From an uncultured Acetatifactor sp. (lineage in GTDB: Bacteria; Bacillota; Clostridia; Lachnospirales; Lachnospiraceae), in contig CANRLX010000013.1 in the NCBI GenBank assembly GCA_947631615.1, positions 1 through 45,443 of the forward strand: a DNA stretch of 45,443 nt. Direction: 5' to 3'. The notes beneath the pieces were generated by a model that saw only the letters and a program-made list of their open reading frames with translations, made no database searches and had not been told where the DNA came from. The translations under genes and the position numbers were made by a program. Each line of letters starts with the position of its first letter. Positions within the stretch are counted from its first letter, which is position 1. Positions 1 through 8,463 of the stretch are shown in pieces.

Positions 1-644
1 TCCACGCCCCAAAGCTTTAGCGCCGAGCCGAAATAACAGGGAAAGACCTCCCTGTCCGCCACAGCCTCCGCGATGCTCTCGCAGGACAGCTCCCCGCTCT
101 CCAGATACTCCTCCGTCAGACTTTCCCGACAGAGAGCCACATTCTCCCACAGGGCAGCGTTCCACTCCCGGGGAAACTCCACGCAGCGCTCGTCCAGGCG
201 CCTCTGCAGCTCCCCCAGGAGCCTCTCCTTGTCCGTCCCCTCCTGATCCATCTTATTCACAAACAAAAAAGTGGGAATCTCATAGCGGCGCAAAAGCTTC
301 CACAGCGTTTCCGTGTGTCCCTGCACCCCGTCGGCCCCGTTGATCAAAAGCACCGCTGCGTCCAGCACCCGAAGCGTCCTCTCCATCTCCGCGCTAAAAT
401 CCACATGCCCCGGGGTGTCTAAGAGCGTGAGATCCAGATCCTTCCAGACAAGCTGGGCCTGCTTGGAAAAAATGGTGATCCCCCTCTCCCGCTCCAGAGA
501 AAAATGATCCAGGACGGTATCTCTGTGATCCACCCGCCCCAGCGAGCGTATCCCGCCGCAGACATAGAGAAGCCCCTCCGCCAGCGTGGTCTTGCCGGCG
601 TCCACATGGGCCAATATTCCGATTACCAGTCTGTTGTTTGGCAT
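1..644 (-). CDS. TetM/TetO-like ribosomal-protection GTPase, N-terminal part
   Basis: Translation-factor GTPase of the EF-G/TetM class, which acts on the ribosome. The 214 codons in the window read into the edge, so the C-terminal two thirds are missing. All early GTPase motifs are present: P-loop AHVDAGKT (residues 12-19), RERGITI switch I, DTPGHVDF switch II and NKMD. The start is the ATG at 642-644. The chain diverges clearly from the mobile tet(M)/tet(O)/tet(W) proteins as I remember them, for example RSLGRVDHRDTVLDHFSLE where those have a GSVDEGTTRTDTM-like stretch. It is therefore more likely a chromosomal relative whose role in resistance cannot be assumed. It diverges from the riboswitch-thiT unit. 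The family call is firm; function in drug protection is unknown. Confidence 0.85.
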   Translation of the reverse strand, partial: MPNNRLVIGILAHVDAGKTTLAEGLLYVCGGIRSLGRVDHRDTVLDHFSLERERGITIFSKQAQLVWKDLDLTLLDTPGHVDFSAEMERTLRVLDAAVLLINGADGVQGHTETLWKLLRRYEIPTFLFVNKMDQEGTDKERLLGELQRRLDERCVEFPREWNAALWENVALCRESLTEEYLESGELSCESIAEAVADREVFPCYFGSALKLWGV

Positions 645-681
645 GGTCCTATTCCTCTCACCGGACTCCCGTATTTCGTTC

Positions 682-710
682 TTGACAGGCAGTCCGCGAC
701 GTATTATAGT
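682..710 (+). promoter_or_regulatory. Promoter of the TPP riboswitch-thiT unit
   Basis: TTGACA at 682-687 and TATAGT at 705-710 are separated by 17 bases, a near-ideal housekeeping promoter. It ends about 30 bases before the riboswitch aptamer. Confidence 0.75.
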
Positions 711-738
711 AGTTACGTTACAAAATCATACGATACCG

Positions 739-820
739 CTAGGGGAGCACATCGCTGAGACTGAGGCATCCGCCTCTAACCCTCACCACTTGAACCGGTT
801 AATACCGGCGTAAGGAAGCA
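739..820 (+). promoter_or_regulatory. TPP riboswitch (THI element) aptamer
   Basis: The conserved blocks of the thiamine-pyrophosphate aptamer occur in the right order: GGGGAGC (742-748), GCTGAGA (754-760), an ACCCTC...TTGAACC core and the CCGGCGTAAGGAA end block. Known TPP riboswitches lower expression of thiamine genes when TPP is bound. The downstream gene is thiT, which fits. Confidence 0.93.
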
Positions 821-874
821 GGTTATTTCCCGAAAGGCAGAGTGTCTCTGCCCTCTGGGAAGTACGATGTCATC

Positions 875-905
875 CCTCCTTTAGCAGAAAAAAGGAGGTT
901 TTTTT
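875..905 (+). terminator. Riboswitch expression platform: terminator whose 3' arm is the thiT ribosome site
   Basis: CCTCCTTT (875-882) pairs perfectly with AAAGGAGG (891-898) over an 8-base loop and is followed by seven T (899-905). The thiT ATG starts at 906, directly after the T run. AAAGGAGG is also the only Shine-Dalgarno sequence for thiT. One hairpin could therefore end transcription and hide the ribosome site. Confidence 0.85.
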
Positions 906-1571
906 ATGCTTTACACAGTCATTACAGAAGAAGGGGGCGATACCACCTACGTCCCCACCACACTGGGCAACATCCTGCTGGTGCTTGTCATTATCGCCCT
1001 TCTTGCCGGCGCTATGTACTTTGCCGGCAGACACAGCCGGAAGCTGACGGTAAAACAGCTTGCCTTCTGTGCCGTTTCCATCGCTCTGGGCACCGTCCTC
1101 TCCAACCTTAAGCTGTTCGATCTTCCGTACGGCGGATCCGTCACGCTGCTGTCCATGCTCGTCATCTGTCTGCCGGGCTATTGGTTCGGTCTGGGGGCCG
1201 GTCTTTTGACGGGCGTGGCCTACGGCGTGCTCCAGCTTCTTTTGGATCCCTACGTGCTGTTTCCGGCCCAGCTCATCGTGGACTATCTGCTCGCCTTTGG
1301 CGCGCTTGGGCTGTCCGGCCTTTTCAGCAACAGCAGACACGGCCTGATCAAGGGATATCTCGCCGCCGTCCTCGGCCGCTGGGTATTCGCGGTGATCTCC
1401 GGCTGGATTTTCTTCGGCGCTTACGCCTGGGAGGGATGGGCTCCTCTGCCCTACTCGATGGCGTACAACGCCTCCTACATCTTTGCGGAGGCCGCGATCA
1501 CCGTCGTCCTTCTCCTGCTGCCTCCGGTGAAAAACGCTATGGGCCGCATCAAGAGACTGGCTGCGGAGTAG
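906..1571 (+). CDS. thiT: ThiT, thiamine-binding S component of an ECF transporter
   Basis: Integral membrane protein of 221 residues that binds thiamine and works with a shared energy-coupling module (EcfA, EcfA', EcfT), which is not in this window. It is very hydrophobic with about six membrane segments. It has the family-like FGLGAGLLTGVAYGVLQLLLDP stretch, a QLIVDYLLAFGALG helix and a late AYNASYIFAEAAI segment. The start at 906 is forced by the AAAGGAGG site at 891-898. TPP riboswitch control and the membrane topology support the assignment together. The 3' end overlaps the end of the convergent addA gene by 23 bases. Confidence 0.93.
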   Translation: MLYTVITEEGGDTTYVPTTLGNILLVLVIIALLAGAMYFAGRHSRKLTVKQLAFCAVSIALGTVLSNLKLFDLPYGGSVTLLSMLVICLPGYWFGLGAGLLTGVAYGVLQLLLDPYVLFPAQLIVDYLLAFGALGLSGLFSNSRHGLIKGYLAAVLGRWVFAVISGWIFFGAYAWEGWAPLPYSMAYNASYIFAEAAITVVLLLLPPVKNAMGRIKRLAAE

Positions 1572-4500
1572 CCCCGCACGTCCCCAGATAAAACGAGTAC
1601 AGCAGCTTTTCCTTCAGGGGAAGCTGCTGTAATTTTGTCAGCGCCTCCTCGTAATAGTCCAGCTGCACCGCATAGCGCTTCCACAGATCCTCCATGGACG
1701 CGATCACGTCCGTCTTGTAATCCAGAAGCACCAGCTCCCCGTCCTCTATAAAATATACGTCGATGATGCCCTGGATCAGCACCCGCTCCTGGGGCGGGAA
1801 ATCCGGCGACAGCCTTCCCGCCTCGATCCCCAGCACAAAGGGCTGTTCTCGGTAGAGCTGCCCTCTGCGCTGGGCCGCCCACATGCGGTAGGCGATCCGC
1901 TGCCCCAGAAACTCTAACAGCTTCTCCCTTCGCAGCGCCCCCAGGTACTCCCGGGACAGGCGCTGGGAGGCGGCCTCCGTCTCCAGGAAGGTCTTCAGCC
2001 CACCGGCCAGGCGGCCGCGGTCCAATCCGGCGCGGTACGCCTCGTAGGTCTCCGGAAACCGATCGTACAGTCCCCCCAAAAGCGCTTCAAAATCCAACAG
2101 CTCCATAACCCGATGGTAGGCGTTTCCCCGCACCGTGCCACTGACCTCCCCCTCCCCTCTCACAAAGGCGGGCAGATAGGGCACGACCTCCCGCTCCTCA
2201 AAGGCGTGGTACGCCTCCTCGTCCTTCTCCGCCATCGCGGCGATCTTCAGCTCGGATACGGTGGTCTTGGTGTAGAGCTTCTCCAGGCTCCGATAGGGGT
2301 ATTCGTAGGAAAACCTCTCCCGAAGCCCCTTCAGCGCCTCCTCGTCCACACAGGCCGCGGCCCCCTCCAGGACGCTCCTTTTTCCGTACAGGCGCACCTG
2401 TTCCGCAGCTGCCTCCCGGGTCAGCTCCTCGCCGGATAGGACGCTCACCTCCACGGAGGTTCCCTTTAGCACCGGCAGCAGAAAGTCCAGACAGCTTCCG
2501 GCCTCCATAAAATCCAGGTACGACAGACGCCTCTCTTCCCGCTCTCCCGCCAGCTCCCACTTCTCTCCGGCGCGCTCCAGAGACGCCGTAAGGATCAGTT
2601 TCTCCCTGGCTCGGGTAAACGCCACATAGAGCACTCGAAGCTCCTCCGACAGGGCATCCTCCCGCAGCTTTCGGGAGAGGGCCGCCCGCCGCAGGGTCCT
2701 GTTTCGGACGCGCCTTGACACATCCACATAGTCGCAGGCCAGCCCCAGATCCATGTCCACGATCAGCGGCTGGCTGGCATCCTGCATATTGAACCGCTTG
2801 CCCAGGCCGGACACAAAGGTCACGGGAAACTCCAGGCCCTTGCTTTTGTGGATGCTCATAATGCGCACCACATCGGCGTTTTCGTCCAGCACATCCGCCT
2901 CGCCGTAATCCACATCGTATTTCTCCAGCTGCTCCATGTACCGCACAAAGTGAAACAGGCCGAAATAGCTGGTCTTCTCAAAGTCGGACGCCCTGGTAAA
3001 GAGCATCTCCACATTGGCCCGCCGCCTGCCGCCCGCGGGCAGAGCCGTGACATAGTCCAGATAACCGTAATCGTCCGAGATCCGCTGCAGCAGCTCTCGG
3101 ATGGGCAGGTAGATCATAGCGTCCCGATAGGCGTCGATTTGCCGAAGGAAGGCGCCGGCCTTTTCGATCAGCCCTTCCTCCCCCTCGGCCTCTTCTTTCG
3201 CGGCCTCTTTTCCTGTAGCCTCTTCTCCCCGGCCCGCATAGGCGCACAGCGCCTCGTACAGGGAACCCTCCTTTTTCCCGCTCCGGATACGGGCGATCTC
3301 CTCCTCCGCAAAACCGCCGAAGACAGACTTCATCGCCCCAAACAGCGGGATGTCCTGCAGGGGATTGTCCAGCACCCGCAGAAACTGCAGAAGCTCCTGC
3401 ACCTCGGAGGCGGCAAAGTAGCCGGTCCTGGAGGTGATATACGAGGGAATCCCCTCCTCCTCCAGCGCCTCCTTAAACTCCTCGTCCCAGCCGCTCGTGG
3501 TGCGAAGCAGGATCACCATATCGCGGTATTCCACCGGCCGCAGGGTCCCGTCCGCCCTGTCCGTCACCTGAAAGGTCTCCTTCAGCCGCTTGATCCTGCG
3601 GGCCACAGCCACCGCCTCCAGCCGCTTTGGGCTCAAGGGTTTGCCGGACGGGTCGACCGGCGTATTCTCTCCCGTCGATCTGTCCACCAGCAAAAGTTCG
3701 CTTCCGCAGTCTTCGTTTTCCGGAAAAACCGCCCCCGCATACAGGGCCGCCCGATCGTCGTATTCGATGCCGCCGCACTCCTTGCTCATGATCCTCCCGA
3801 AAATATCGTTCACCGATCCGACCACCTGGCTGCGGCTTCGGTAATTGCGGGACAAATCGATCCTCCGGCAGTCTCCCTCCTCCCCGTAGTCCTGATATTT
3901 TTCCAGAAAAAGCTCCGGCCTGGCGAGGCGGAATTTATAGATGCTCTGCTTCACATCCCCCACCATAAAGCGGTTGAAATGCCCGTCCTCCTCTCCGGAC
4001 ACCGCCCGCAGAAGATACTCCTGCACCAGGTTGCTGTCCTGGTACTCGTCGATCAGGACCTCCTCAAAATACTGGCGGTACTCCAGCGCCACAGGGCTGG
4101 GGCGCACCTCGTCCCCCTCCCTGGTGAGCAGGATATCCAGCGCATAGTGTTCCATGTCGGAAAAGTCGATGATCTTCTTCTCCTGCTTCCTCTGCTTCAT
4201 CCGCCTGTCAAACTCCAGGACCAGATCGATCAGGATCCCCGTCGGCTCCGCGCAGGCTCTTCCCTGCTTCGCCGCAAGAAAGAGCGGGGTGGCAAAAAAT
4301 TTCTCCGCGATCTCCTGCAGTACCTCCTTCACCTGCCTGCGCATTTCTCTGGCAAGCTCCCTCTTTCGGGCGGAAACACTGTCGTCCTTTTTGGAGGGCA
4401 GGCGTCCGAAGCAGACCGTCGGGATCCGGCCCGCATATTCCTCCAGGCTGCCGCAGGCCGCAAGCCTCTCCAGCTGCTCCAGCTCCCGCTCCACCGTCTC

Positions 4501-5244
4501 CCCGTACATATAAGGCCCGTCGGGACTCTCGCAGAGCCCCAGGACCCGTCTCATTTTCTCCGCGCATCCTAAAAGGAGCTTCCCCACATGCTCCCTCAGA
4601 TACCTTCCGTACTCGCTTTTCTCCAGAGCCTCTACATCCTCCGCCCGATAGTCCTCCTTGCGCGCCAGAAGCCACTCCTCGGGCCACGGAAAGCTCGCGG
4701 CGTAGCGGGAGAGATCCAGGATATGGTTTTCCAGGACGCTCTCCCTGCCCCTGGGGCAGAAGTACTCCACACAGGACGCAAAGGCGTCGCTTTTTGCGGC
4801 AAACGCCTCCTCCAAAAGCCGGCCCAGCACCTCCTGCCGCAGCAGGCGGATCTCGCCCTCATCCGCCACCCGAAAGGCCGGATCCAGGCCGATCTCATCA
4901 AAGTGATTGCGGATCAAAAAAAGGCTGAAGCTGTCTATGGTGGTGATCTGCGCGTTGTGCAGCAGCGTAAACTGCTTCTGAATATGCTCCGACTCCGGAT
5001 GCAGGCGCAGCTTTTCCGCGATGCCCGCGGCGATGCGCTCCCGCATCTCGGACGCCGCCGCATTGGTAAAGGTCACGACCAGCAGCCTGTCAATGTCCAC
5101 CGGATGCGCCTCGTCGCACACCATTCGGATGATCCGCTCCACCAGCACCGCCGTCTTGCCGCTCCCCGCGGCTGCGGAAACCAGAATGTTCCGATTATGA
5201 AGTTGGATCGCCTGCTGCTGCTCCCTGGAAAATACGATCGGCAT
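1549..5244 (-). CDS. addA: AddA, helicase-nuclease subunit of the AddAB recombination complex
   Basis: ATP-dependent 3'-5' helicase and exonuclease that processes double-strand breaks and loads RecA together with AddB. The protein is 1231 residues, normal for the family. UvrD/Rep motifs are visible: Q-motif FSREQQQAI, Walker A AAAGSGKT (residues 24-31), motif Ia TFTNAAASEMRERI, motif II LIDEYQDSN, and late helicase motifs (MSIHKSKGLEFP, LYVAFTRAREKL). The C-terminal nuclease core LLDYKTD is intact. The start is the ATG at 5242-5244 with AGGAG seven bases upstream. A GTG five codons earlier has no properly spaced site. Firmicutes usually have addB directly upstream, but here a chemoreceptor gene lies there and no addB is visible. 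Confidence 0.95.
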   Translation of the reverse strand: MPIVFSREQQQAIQLHNRNILVSAAAGSGKTAVLVERIIRMVCDEAHPVDIDRLLVVTFTNAAASEMRERIAAGIAEKLRLHPESEHIQKQFTLLHNAQITTIDSFSLFLIRNHFDEIGLDPAFRVADEGEIRLLRQEVLGRLLEEAFAAKSDAFASCVEYFCPRGRESVLENHILDLSRYAASFPWPEEWLLARKEDYRAEDVEALEKSEYGRYLREHVGKLLLGCAEKMRRVLGLCESPDGPYMYGETVERELEQLERLAACGSLEEYAGRIPTVCFGRLPSKKDDSVSARKRELAREMRRQVKEVLQEIAEKFFATPLFLAAKQGRACAEPTGILIDLVLEFDRRMKQRKQEKKIIDFSDMEHYALDILLTREGDEVRPSPVALEYRQYFEEVLIDEYQDSNLVQEYLLRAVSGEEDGHFNRFMVGDVKQSIYKFRLARPELFLEKYQDYGEEGDCRRIDLSRNYRSRSQVVGSVNDIFGRIMSKECGGIEYDDRAALYAGAVFPENEDCGSELLLVDRSTGENTPVDPSGKPLSPKRLEAVAVARRIKRLKETFQVTDRADGTLRPVEYRDMVILLRTTSGWDEEFKEALEEEGIPSYITSRTGYFAASEVQELLQFLRVLDNPLQDIPLFGAMKSVFGGFAEEEIARIRSGKKEGSLYEALCAYAGRGEEATGKEAAKEEAEGEEGLIEKAGAFLRQIDAYRDAMIYLPIRELLQRISDDYGYLDYVTALPAGGRRRANVEMLFTRASDFEKTSYFGLFHFVRYMEQLEKYDVDYGEADVLDENADVVRIMSIHKSKGLEFPVTFVSGLGKRFNMQDASQPLIVDMDLGLACDYVDVSRRVRNRTLRRAALSRKLREDALSEELRVLYVAFTRAREKLILTASLERAGEKWELAGEREERRLSYLDFMEAGSCLDFLLPVLKGTSVEVSVLSGEELTREAAAEQVRLYGKRSVLEGAAACVDEEALKGLRERFSYEYPYRSLEKLYTKTTVSELKIAAMAEKDEEAYHAFEEREVVPYLPAFVRGEGEVSGTVRGNAYHRVMELLDFEALLGGLYDRFPETYEAYRAGLDRGRLAGGLKTFLETEAASQRLSREYLGALRREKLLEFLGQRIAYRMWAAQRRGQLYREQPFVLGIEAGRLSPDFPPQERVLIQGIIDVYFIEDGELVLLDYKTDVIASMEDLWKRYAVQLDYYEEALTKLQQLPLKEKLLYSFYLGTCGATPQPVS

Positions 5245-5294
5245 GATGGTTCTCCTCACGGCCCTCCGTAAAAAAAATTTGTCGGATTACAAAC

Positions 5295-5333
5295 GATCAC
5301 ACACGCCACGGTCCTGTCGTAACGTGTGTGATC
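5295..5333 (-). terminator. 11-bp perfect inverted repeat, possible terminator after the small chemoreceptor gene
   Basis: GATCACACACG (5295-5305) and CGTGTGTGATC (5323-5333) are perfect complements around a 17-base loop. The repeat lies between the receptor stop (5347) and the addA start (5244). On the minus strand no continuous T run follows, so it may be a weak terminator or a protein-binding dyad. Confidence 0.45.
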
Positions 5334-5346
5334 CCCTGATCCGTCC

Positions 5347-6168
5347 TTATCTTTTGTTGATATCCTCTTCCAGCTTTCCCGCGAGGCCAACCAACTCCTC
5401 CAAAATCTTTTGAATGGAGCCTATGCTGCCCCGATACTCGTTGGTAAAATTGCTGGCGTCCTTGACCGCCGTCGCAATGGATACCAAGTGCTCCATAATC
5501 GTATTCAGCGTCGATTTGATCGCCGTGGCGGAGCTTCCGCTGTCGTTTGCAAGCTTGCCCATCTCCGTAGCCACCACCGCAAAGCCCCTTCCGTACTCGC
5601 CGCTTCGGGCGGCCTCGATGGAAGCGTTCAGCGCCAGGATATTGGAGCGGGAGGCGTTGCTGTTGATCTTGTTCACCACCTCCACCGCGTTGTGCACATC
5701 GCTCTCCACGGTGGCGGTCACCTGATCCATGTTGGCCAGCAGCGCAAACAGATTTTCGATGCCTCCCATCAGCGTCTGCAGAGAGCTGTTGATCTCGTTC
5801 ACCGAATCCTGGAACCGGGTCGTGATGTCTGTCATGTGGTCCCTGGTCTCGACGGAGTAGGTGCTGACGATACATCCGACCACATCCGAGCCGTCCTTTA
5901 TGGGAATCAGCTCCCCCTCAAAGGCGGATCCCATGACCTCCTTGGGAAGGTTGTTGTGCCTGGCGACCCCGGTCTTCAACACATCGTAGAGGGCTCCCGT
6001 AGGATCCTTAAAGACCTCCCCGACCTTCGCCTTCGGCGTCTCCCCCTTGGGGATCGCGTACGCCTGCAGCACACCGTTTGCATCCATCACGGAGAGAAAA
6101 ACATCCTTTCCGAAGAGCTCCTGTATCACCGGAAGAACCTCGATAATCTGCTCCAGCTTTCTGTTCAT
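5347..6168 (-). CDS. Small soluble methyl-accepting chemotaxis-type protein
   Basis: A 273-residue cytoplasmic receptor with no membrane segment. Residues 1 to about 110 form a PAS-like sensor domain (FLSVMDANGVLQAYAIPKG...GELIPIKDGSDVVGCIVSTYS). The rest is a short coiled-coil signalling domain with the conserved tip ([33 protein letters not shown]), which in chemoreceptors contacts CheA and CheW. The signalling arm is much shorter than in membrane receptors. It has its own promoter at 6257-6285, overlapping the 3' end of the ABC ATPase gene. The ligand is unknown. No che genes are in the window, so output may not be motility. Confidence 0.88.
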   Translation of the reverse strand: MNRKLEQIIEVLPVIQELFGKDVFLSVMDANGVLQAYAIPKGETPKAKVGEVFKDPTGALYDVLKTGVARHNNLPKEVMGSAFEGELIPIKDGSDVVGCIVSTYSVETRDHMTDITTRFQDSVNEINSSLQTLMGGIENLFALLANMDQVTATVESDVHNAVEVVNKINSNASRSNILALNASIEAARSGEYGRGFAVVATEMGKLANDSGSSATAIKSTLNTIMEHLVSIATAVKDASNFTNEYRGSIGSIQKILEELVGLAGKLEEDINKR

Positions 6169-6256
6169 TGCCGTCTACCTCCCGTCCTTGTCGTATCCTT
6201 TTCCTATGTCAAAGCGGAATGTCCCATCCGTCTGCCATCGAACTATTCATGGGACT

Positions 6257-6285
6257 ATTATACACAGATAGACGGCAAAATTCAA
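6257..6285 (-). promoter_or_regulatory. Promoter of the small chemoreceptor gene
   Basis: On the minus strand TTGAAT (6285-6280), 17 bases, then TATAAT (6262-6257). The -35 box overlaps the stop codon of the upstream ABC ATPase gene, so the receptor can be expressed apart from the transporter. Confidence 0.7.
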
Positions 6286-7034
6286 GTGCGGAATCCATAT
6301 TCAAAGGTCTGAAGGAACTTTTGCGCCCGCTCGGTCCGCGGCTTGGTAAAAAAGCTCTCGGCGGAATCGCTCTCCTCCACGATCTCCCCGTTCTCCAAAA
6401 AAAGGATCCGGTCCGCGATGGCCCTGGCAAACGCCATCTCATGGGTCACGATCAGCATGGTGCTGCCGGCCTTCGCAAGCAGGATCACCACCTCCAGCAC
6501 CTCCCGCACCATTTCCGGATCCAGCGCCGCGGTGATCTCATCCAGAAGAAGGATCTCCGGGTGCATGACAAGCGCGCGCACAATGGCCACCCTCTGCTTT
6601 TGCCCGCCGGAGAGCTCGCGCGGATAAGCGTTGATCCTATCCGCCAGGCCAACGCGGGCCAAAAGCGTCAACGCCTCCTCCCTCACCTCGGCGCGATTTC
6701 TCTTCTGCACCTTCATGGGCGCCAGGAGAATGTTTTCCAGGATCGTCTTATGGGGGAACAGATCGTAGCTCTGAAAGACCATGCCGATCTTCTGACGCAG
6801 TCTTGAAATGCTCTTTTCGTCTCTCTGGATCACCTCCCCGTCCACCGAGATCTCGCCGCCCTGGATCTCCTCCAGGGCGTTGATACAGCGCAAAAACGTG
6901 CTCTTTCCGCACCCCGAGGGGCCGATAATGACGACCACCTCCCCTTTTTTGACCTCCAGGCTGAAATCCCGCAGGATTTCCTCTCCGCCAAACACCTTCC
7001 GGAGATGATCGATTTTCAAAAGGACCTGCTCCAT
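6282..7034 (-). CDS. Amino-acid ABC transporter ATP-binding protein (GlnQ/TcyC type)
   Basis: ATPase of the sulfur-amino-acid transporter, about 250 residues. It has Walker A GPSGCGKST, a Q-loop (VFQSYDLFPH), signature LSGGQKQR and switch His (IVTHEM). The Walker B region reads LLLDEITAALDPE where most of this family has DEPTSALDPE; the catalytic Glu is kept. The start is probably the ATG at 7032-7034, with AGGAGG 11 bases upstream. In-frame TTG and GTG codons just before it are alternatives. The start lies two bases beyond the stop of the preceding permease gene, so translation is probably coupled. It is the last gene of the operon that begins with the fused binding protein. Confidence 0.92.
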   Translation of the reverse strand: MEQVLLKIDHLRKVFGGEEILRDFSLEVKKGEVVVIIGPSGCGKSTFLRCINALEEIQGGEISVDGEVIQRDEKSISRLRQKIGMVFQSYDLFPHKTILENILLAPMKVQKRNRAEVREEALTLLARVGLADRINAYPRELSGGQKQRVAIVRALVMHPEILLLDEITAALDPEMVREVLEVVILLAKAGSTMLIVTHEMAFARAIADRILFLENGEIVEESDSAESFFTKPRTERAQKFLQTFEYGFRT

Positions 7035-7036
7035 CC

Positions 7037-7711
7037 TCAAGCCCACCTCCTCTCAAGATATCCCGCCAGCCTGCCGATCGGCCAGCAAATCAGAAAATAC
7101 AAGAGAAACACGACCGCAAACAGCCCAAACGCCGCGTTCGGCGAGGTCCTCCGGTTGGCCTCTATGATCTGCTGGGCGACCTTCAGCACCTCCACGATCC
7201 CGATCATCATGACCAGGCTTGTGGTCTTGATCATTCTGGTGATCAGATTGATGGAAAGCGGGATCAGCCTTCGCACCGCCTGCGGCAGAATGACGTACAG
7301 ATAGGTTTGGACCGGCGTCATTCCCAGCGCCTCCGCGCTCTCGTATTGGATCCTCGGAATACTGATGAGCGCGCCGCGCACCAGATCGCCCATTTCCGCC
7401 GTCCCCCAAAAGCTGAACACCAAAACGGCGGAAGTCTCGGCGGACAGATCCCACCCAAACACCCTCGTGGTGCCAAAGTAGACGATAAAGAGAAGCACCA
7501 TCTGCGGCAGGATCCGGACCGTCTCCAGATAGACGCGAAAGACCGCTTTCAACAGCCGGTTGGAGGAGGTCATCAACATTCCCGCCACAAGCCCCGCCGC
7601 TATACTGATCAAAACGGAGATCAGGCTGATGCGGACGGCCACCCACAGACCTCCCAGCAGCCGCAGGAAGTTCGTCCCCTTGAAGAGCACGTCAATTCCC
7701 AAACTCTGCAT
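7037..7711 (-). CDS. Amino-acid ABC transporter permease, second membrane subunit
   Basis: A 224-residue His/Glu/Gln/Arg-type permease. It has the ATPase-contact EAA loop (ESAEALGMTPVQTYLYVILPQAVRRLIPLSIN) and about five membrane helices. The start ATG (7709-7711) has AAGGAGG seven bases upstream and lies inside the 3' end of the other permease gene (20-base overlap). The two unlike permeases probably form a heterodimeric channel. Confidence 0.92.
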   Translation of the reverse strand: MQSLGIDVLFKGTNFLRLLGGLWVAVRISLISVLISIAAGLVAGMLMTSSNRLLKAVFRVYLETVRILPQMVLLFIVYFGTTRVFGWDLSAETSAVLVFSFWGTAEMGDLVRGALISIPRIQYESAEALGMTPVQTYLYVILPQAVRRLIPLSINLITRMIKTTSLVMMIGIVEVLKVAQQIIEANRRTSPNAAFGLFAVVFLLYFLICWPIGRLAGYLERRWA

Positions 7712-8351
7712 GGCGCAGCCTCCTTTCCGCCAGACTGCCCAGGATGGACACCGGCAGCAGCATGATCAGGTAAAAGACCACCAGGAGCGTCAGACATTCC
7801 AGGGTCTTGGCGTACATACCGATGAGATCCTTTGCCGTGAACATCAGATCCATCAGGCTGATGGTGGAAAACACGCTCGTCTCCTTCAACAGAAAGATCA
7901 CATTGGCAAGCAGCCCGGGGACGCTCGTGGAAAGCGCCTGGGGAAGAATGACATACCAAAAGACCTGCCCTCTGTTCATCCCGAGGCTCTGCGCGCTCTC
8001 CGCCTGGATGGGCGCGATGTTCTCCAGGCCGCTCCGAAAGGTCTCCGCCATATAGGAGCCGCCCAAAAGCCCCAGCCCCAGGGCTCCGCAGAGACTTGCG
8101 GAAATGCGGATGCCGACCTTCGGGAGGGCAAAATACAGAAAGAAAAGCTGTACCAAAAGGGGGGTATTGCGAAACAGCTCTATGTAGATCCCCACAATGC
8201 GGCGCAAAACCGGCACCTTCAAATGTATGACGGCCGCGCACAGCACGCCTATGGCCAATGCGAGGAAAATCCCCTGCCACCCTATGCTCACGGTGAGAAA
8301 CAGCGCGTCTCGATAGAGCGGCAGATACGATACCATCACCTGCAGATCCAT
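7692..8351 (-). CDS. Amino-acid ABC transporter permease, first membrane subunit
   Basis: A 219-residue polar-amino-acid permease with the family ELFRNTPLLVQLFFLYFALP segment and EAA loop (ESAQSLGMNRGQVFWYVILPQALSTSVPGLLAN). The ATG at 8349-8351 follows AAGGAGG by six bases. The gene lies 112 bases downstream of the binding-protein gene, behind a very stable stem-loop (8417-8453). The family is the one that carries cystine, cysteine and glutamine. Neither permease is of the MetI type, although half of the receptor is MetQ-like. Confidence 0.92.
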   Translation of the reverse strand: MDLQVMVSYLPLYRDALFLTVSIGWQGIFLALAIGVLCAAVIHLKVPVLRRIVGIYIELFRNTPLLVQLFFLYFALPKVGIRISASLCGALGLGLLGGSYMAETFRSGLENIAPIQAESAQSLGMNRGQVFWYVILPQALSTSVPGLLANVIFLLKETSVFSTISLMDLMFTAKDLIGMYAKTLECLTLLVVFYLIMLLPVSILGSLAERRLRHAEFGN

Positions 8352-8416
8352 TTCCTGCCTCCTTGTCCGTTCTTGTTTTTCCGATGCTTTTCCGAAACAG
8401 GCTTTGGGAGATACAA

Positions 8417-8453
8417 ACGGCGGGCAGCGGCTTTCTCACCCGCTGCCCGCCGT
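8417..8453 (-). promoter_or_regulatory. 14-bp perfect intercistronic stem-loop behind the receptor gene
   Basis: 8417-8430 is perfectly complementary to 8440-8453, GC-rich, with a 9-base loop and no clear T run afterwards. It lies between the receptor stop and the first permease. Such structures in ABC operons protect the upstream message from 3' decay, so that receptor is made in excess over membrane parts. That role is inferred here. Confidence 0.7.
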
Positions 8454-8463
8454 GTCTGACCTG

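Noticed and set aside
2848..4572. Long plus-strand open frame (574 codons) opposite addA
   Set aside because: It is the complement of a high-confidence AddA coding region, is Arg/His/Pro/Leu-rich like antisense frames in GC-rich genes, and has no ribosome site.
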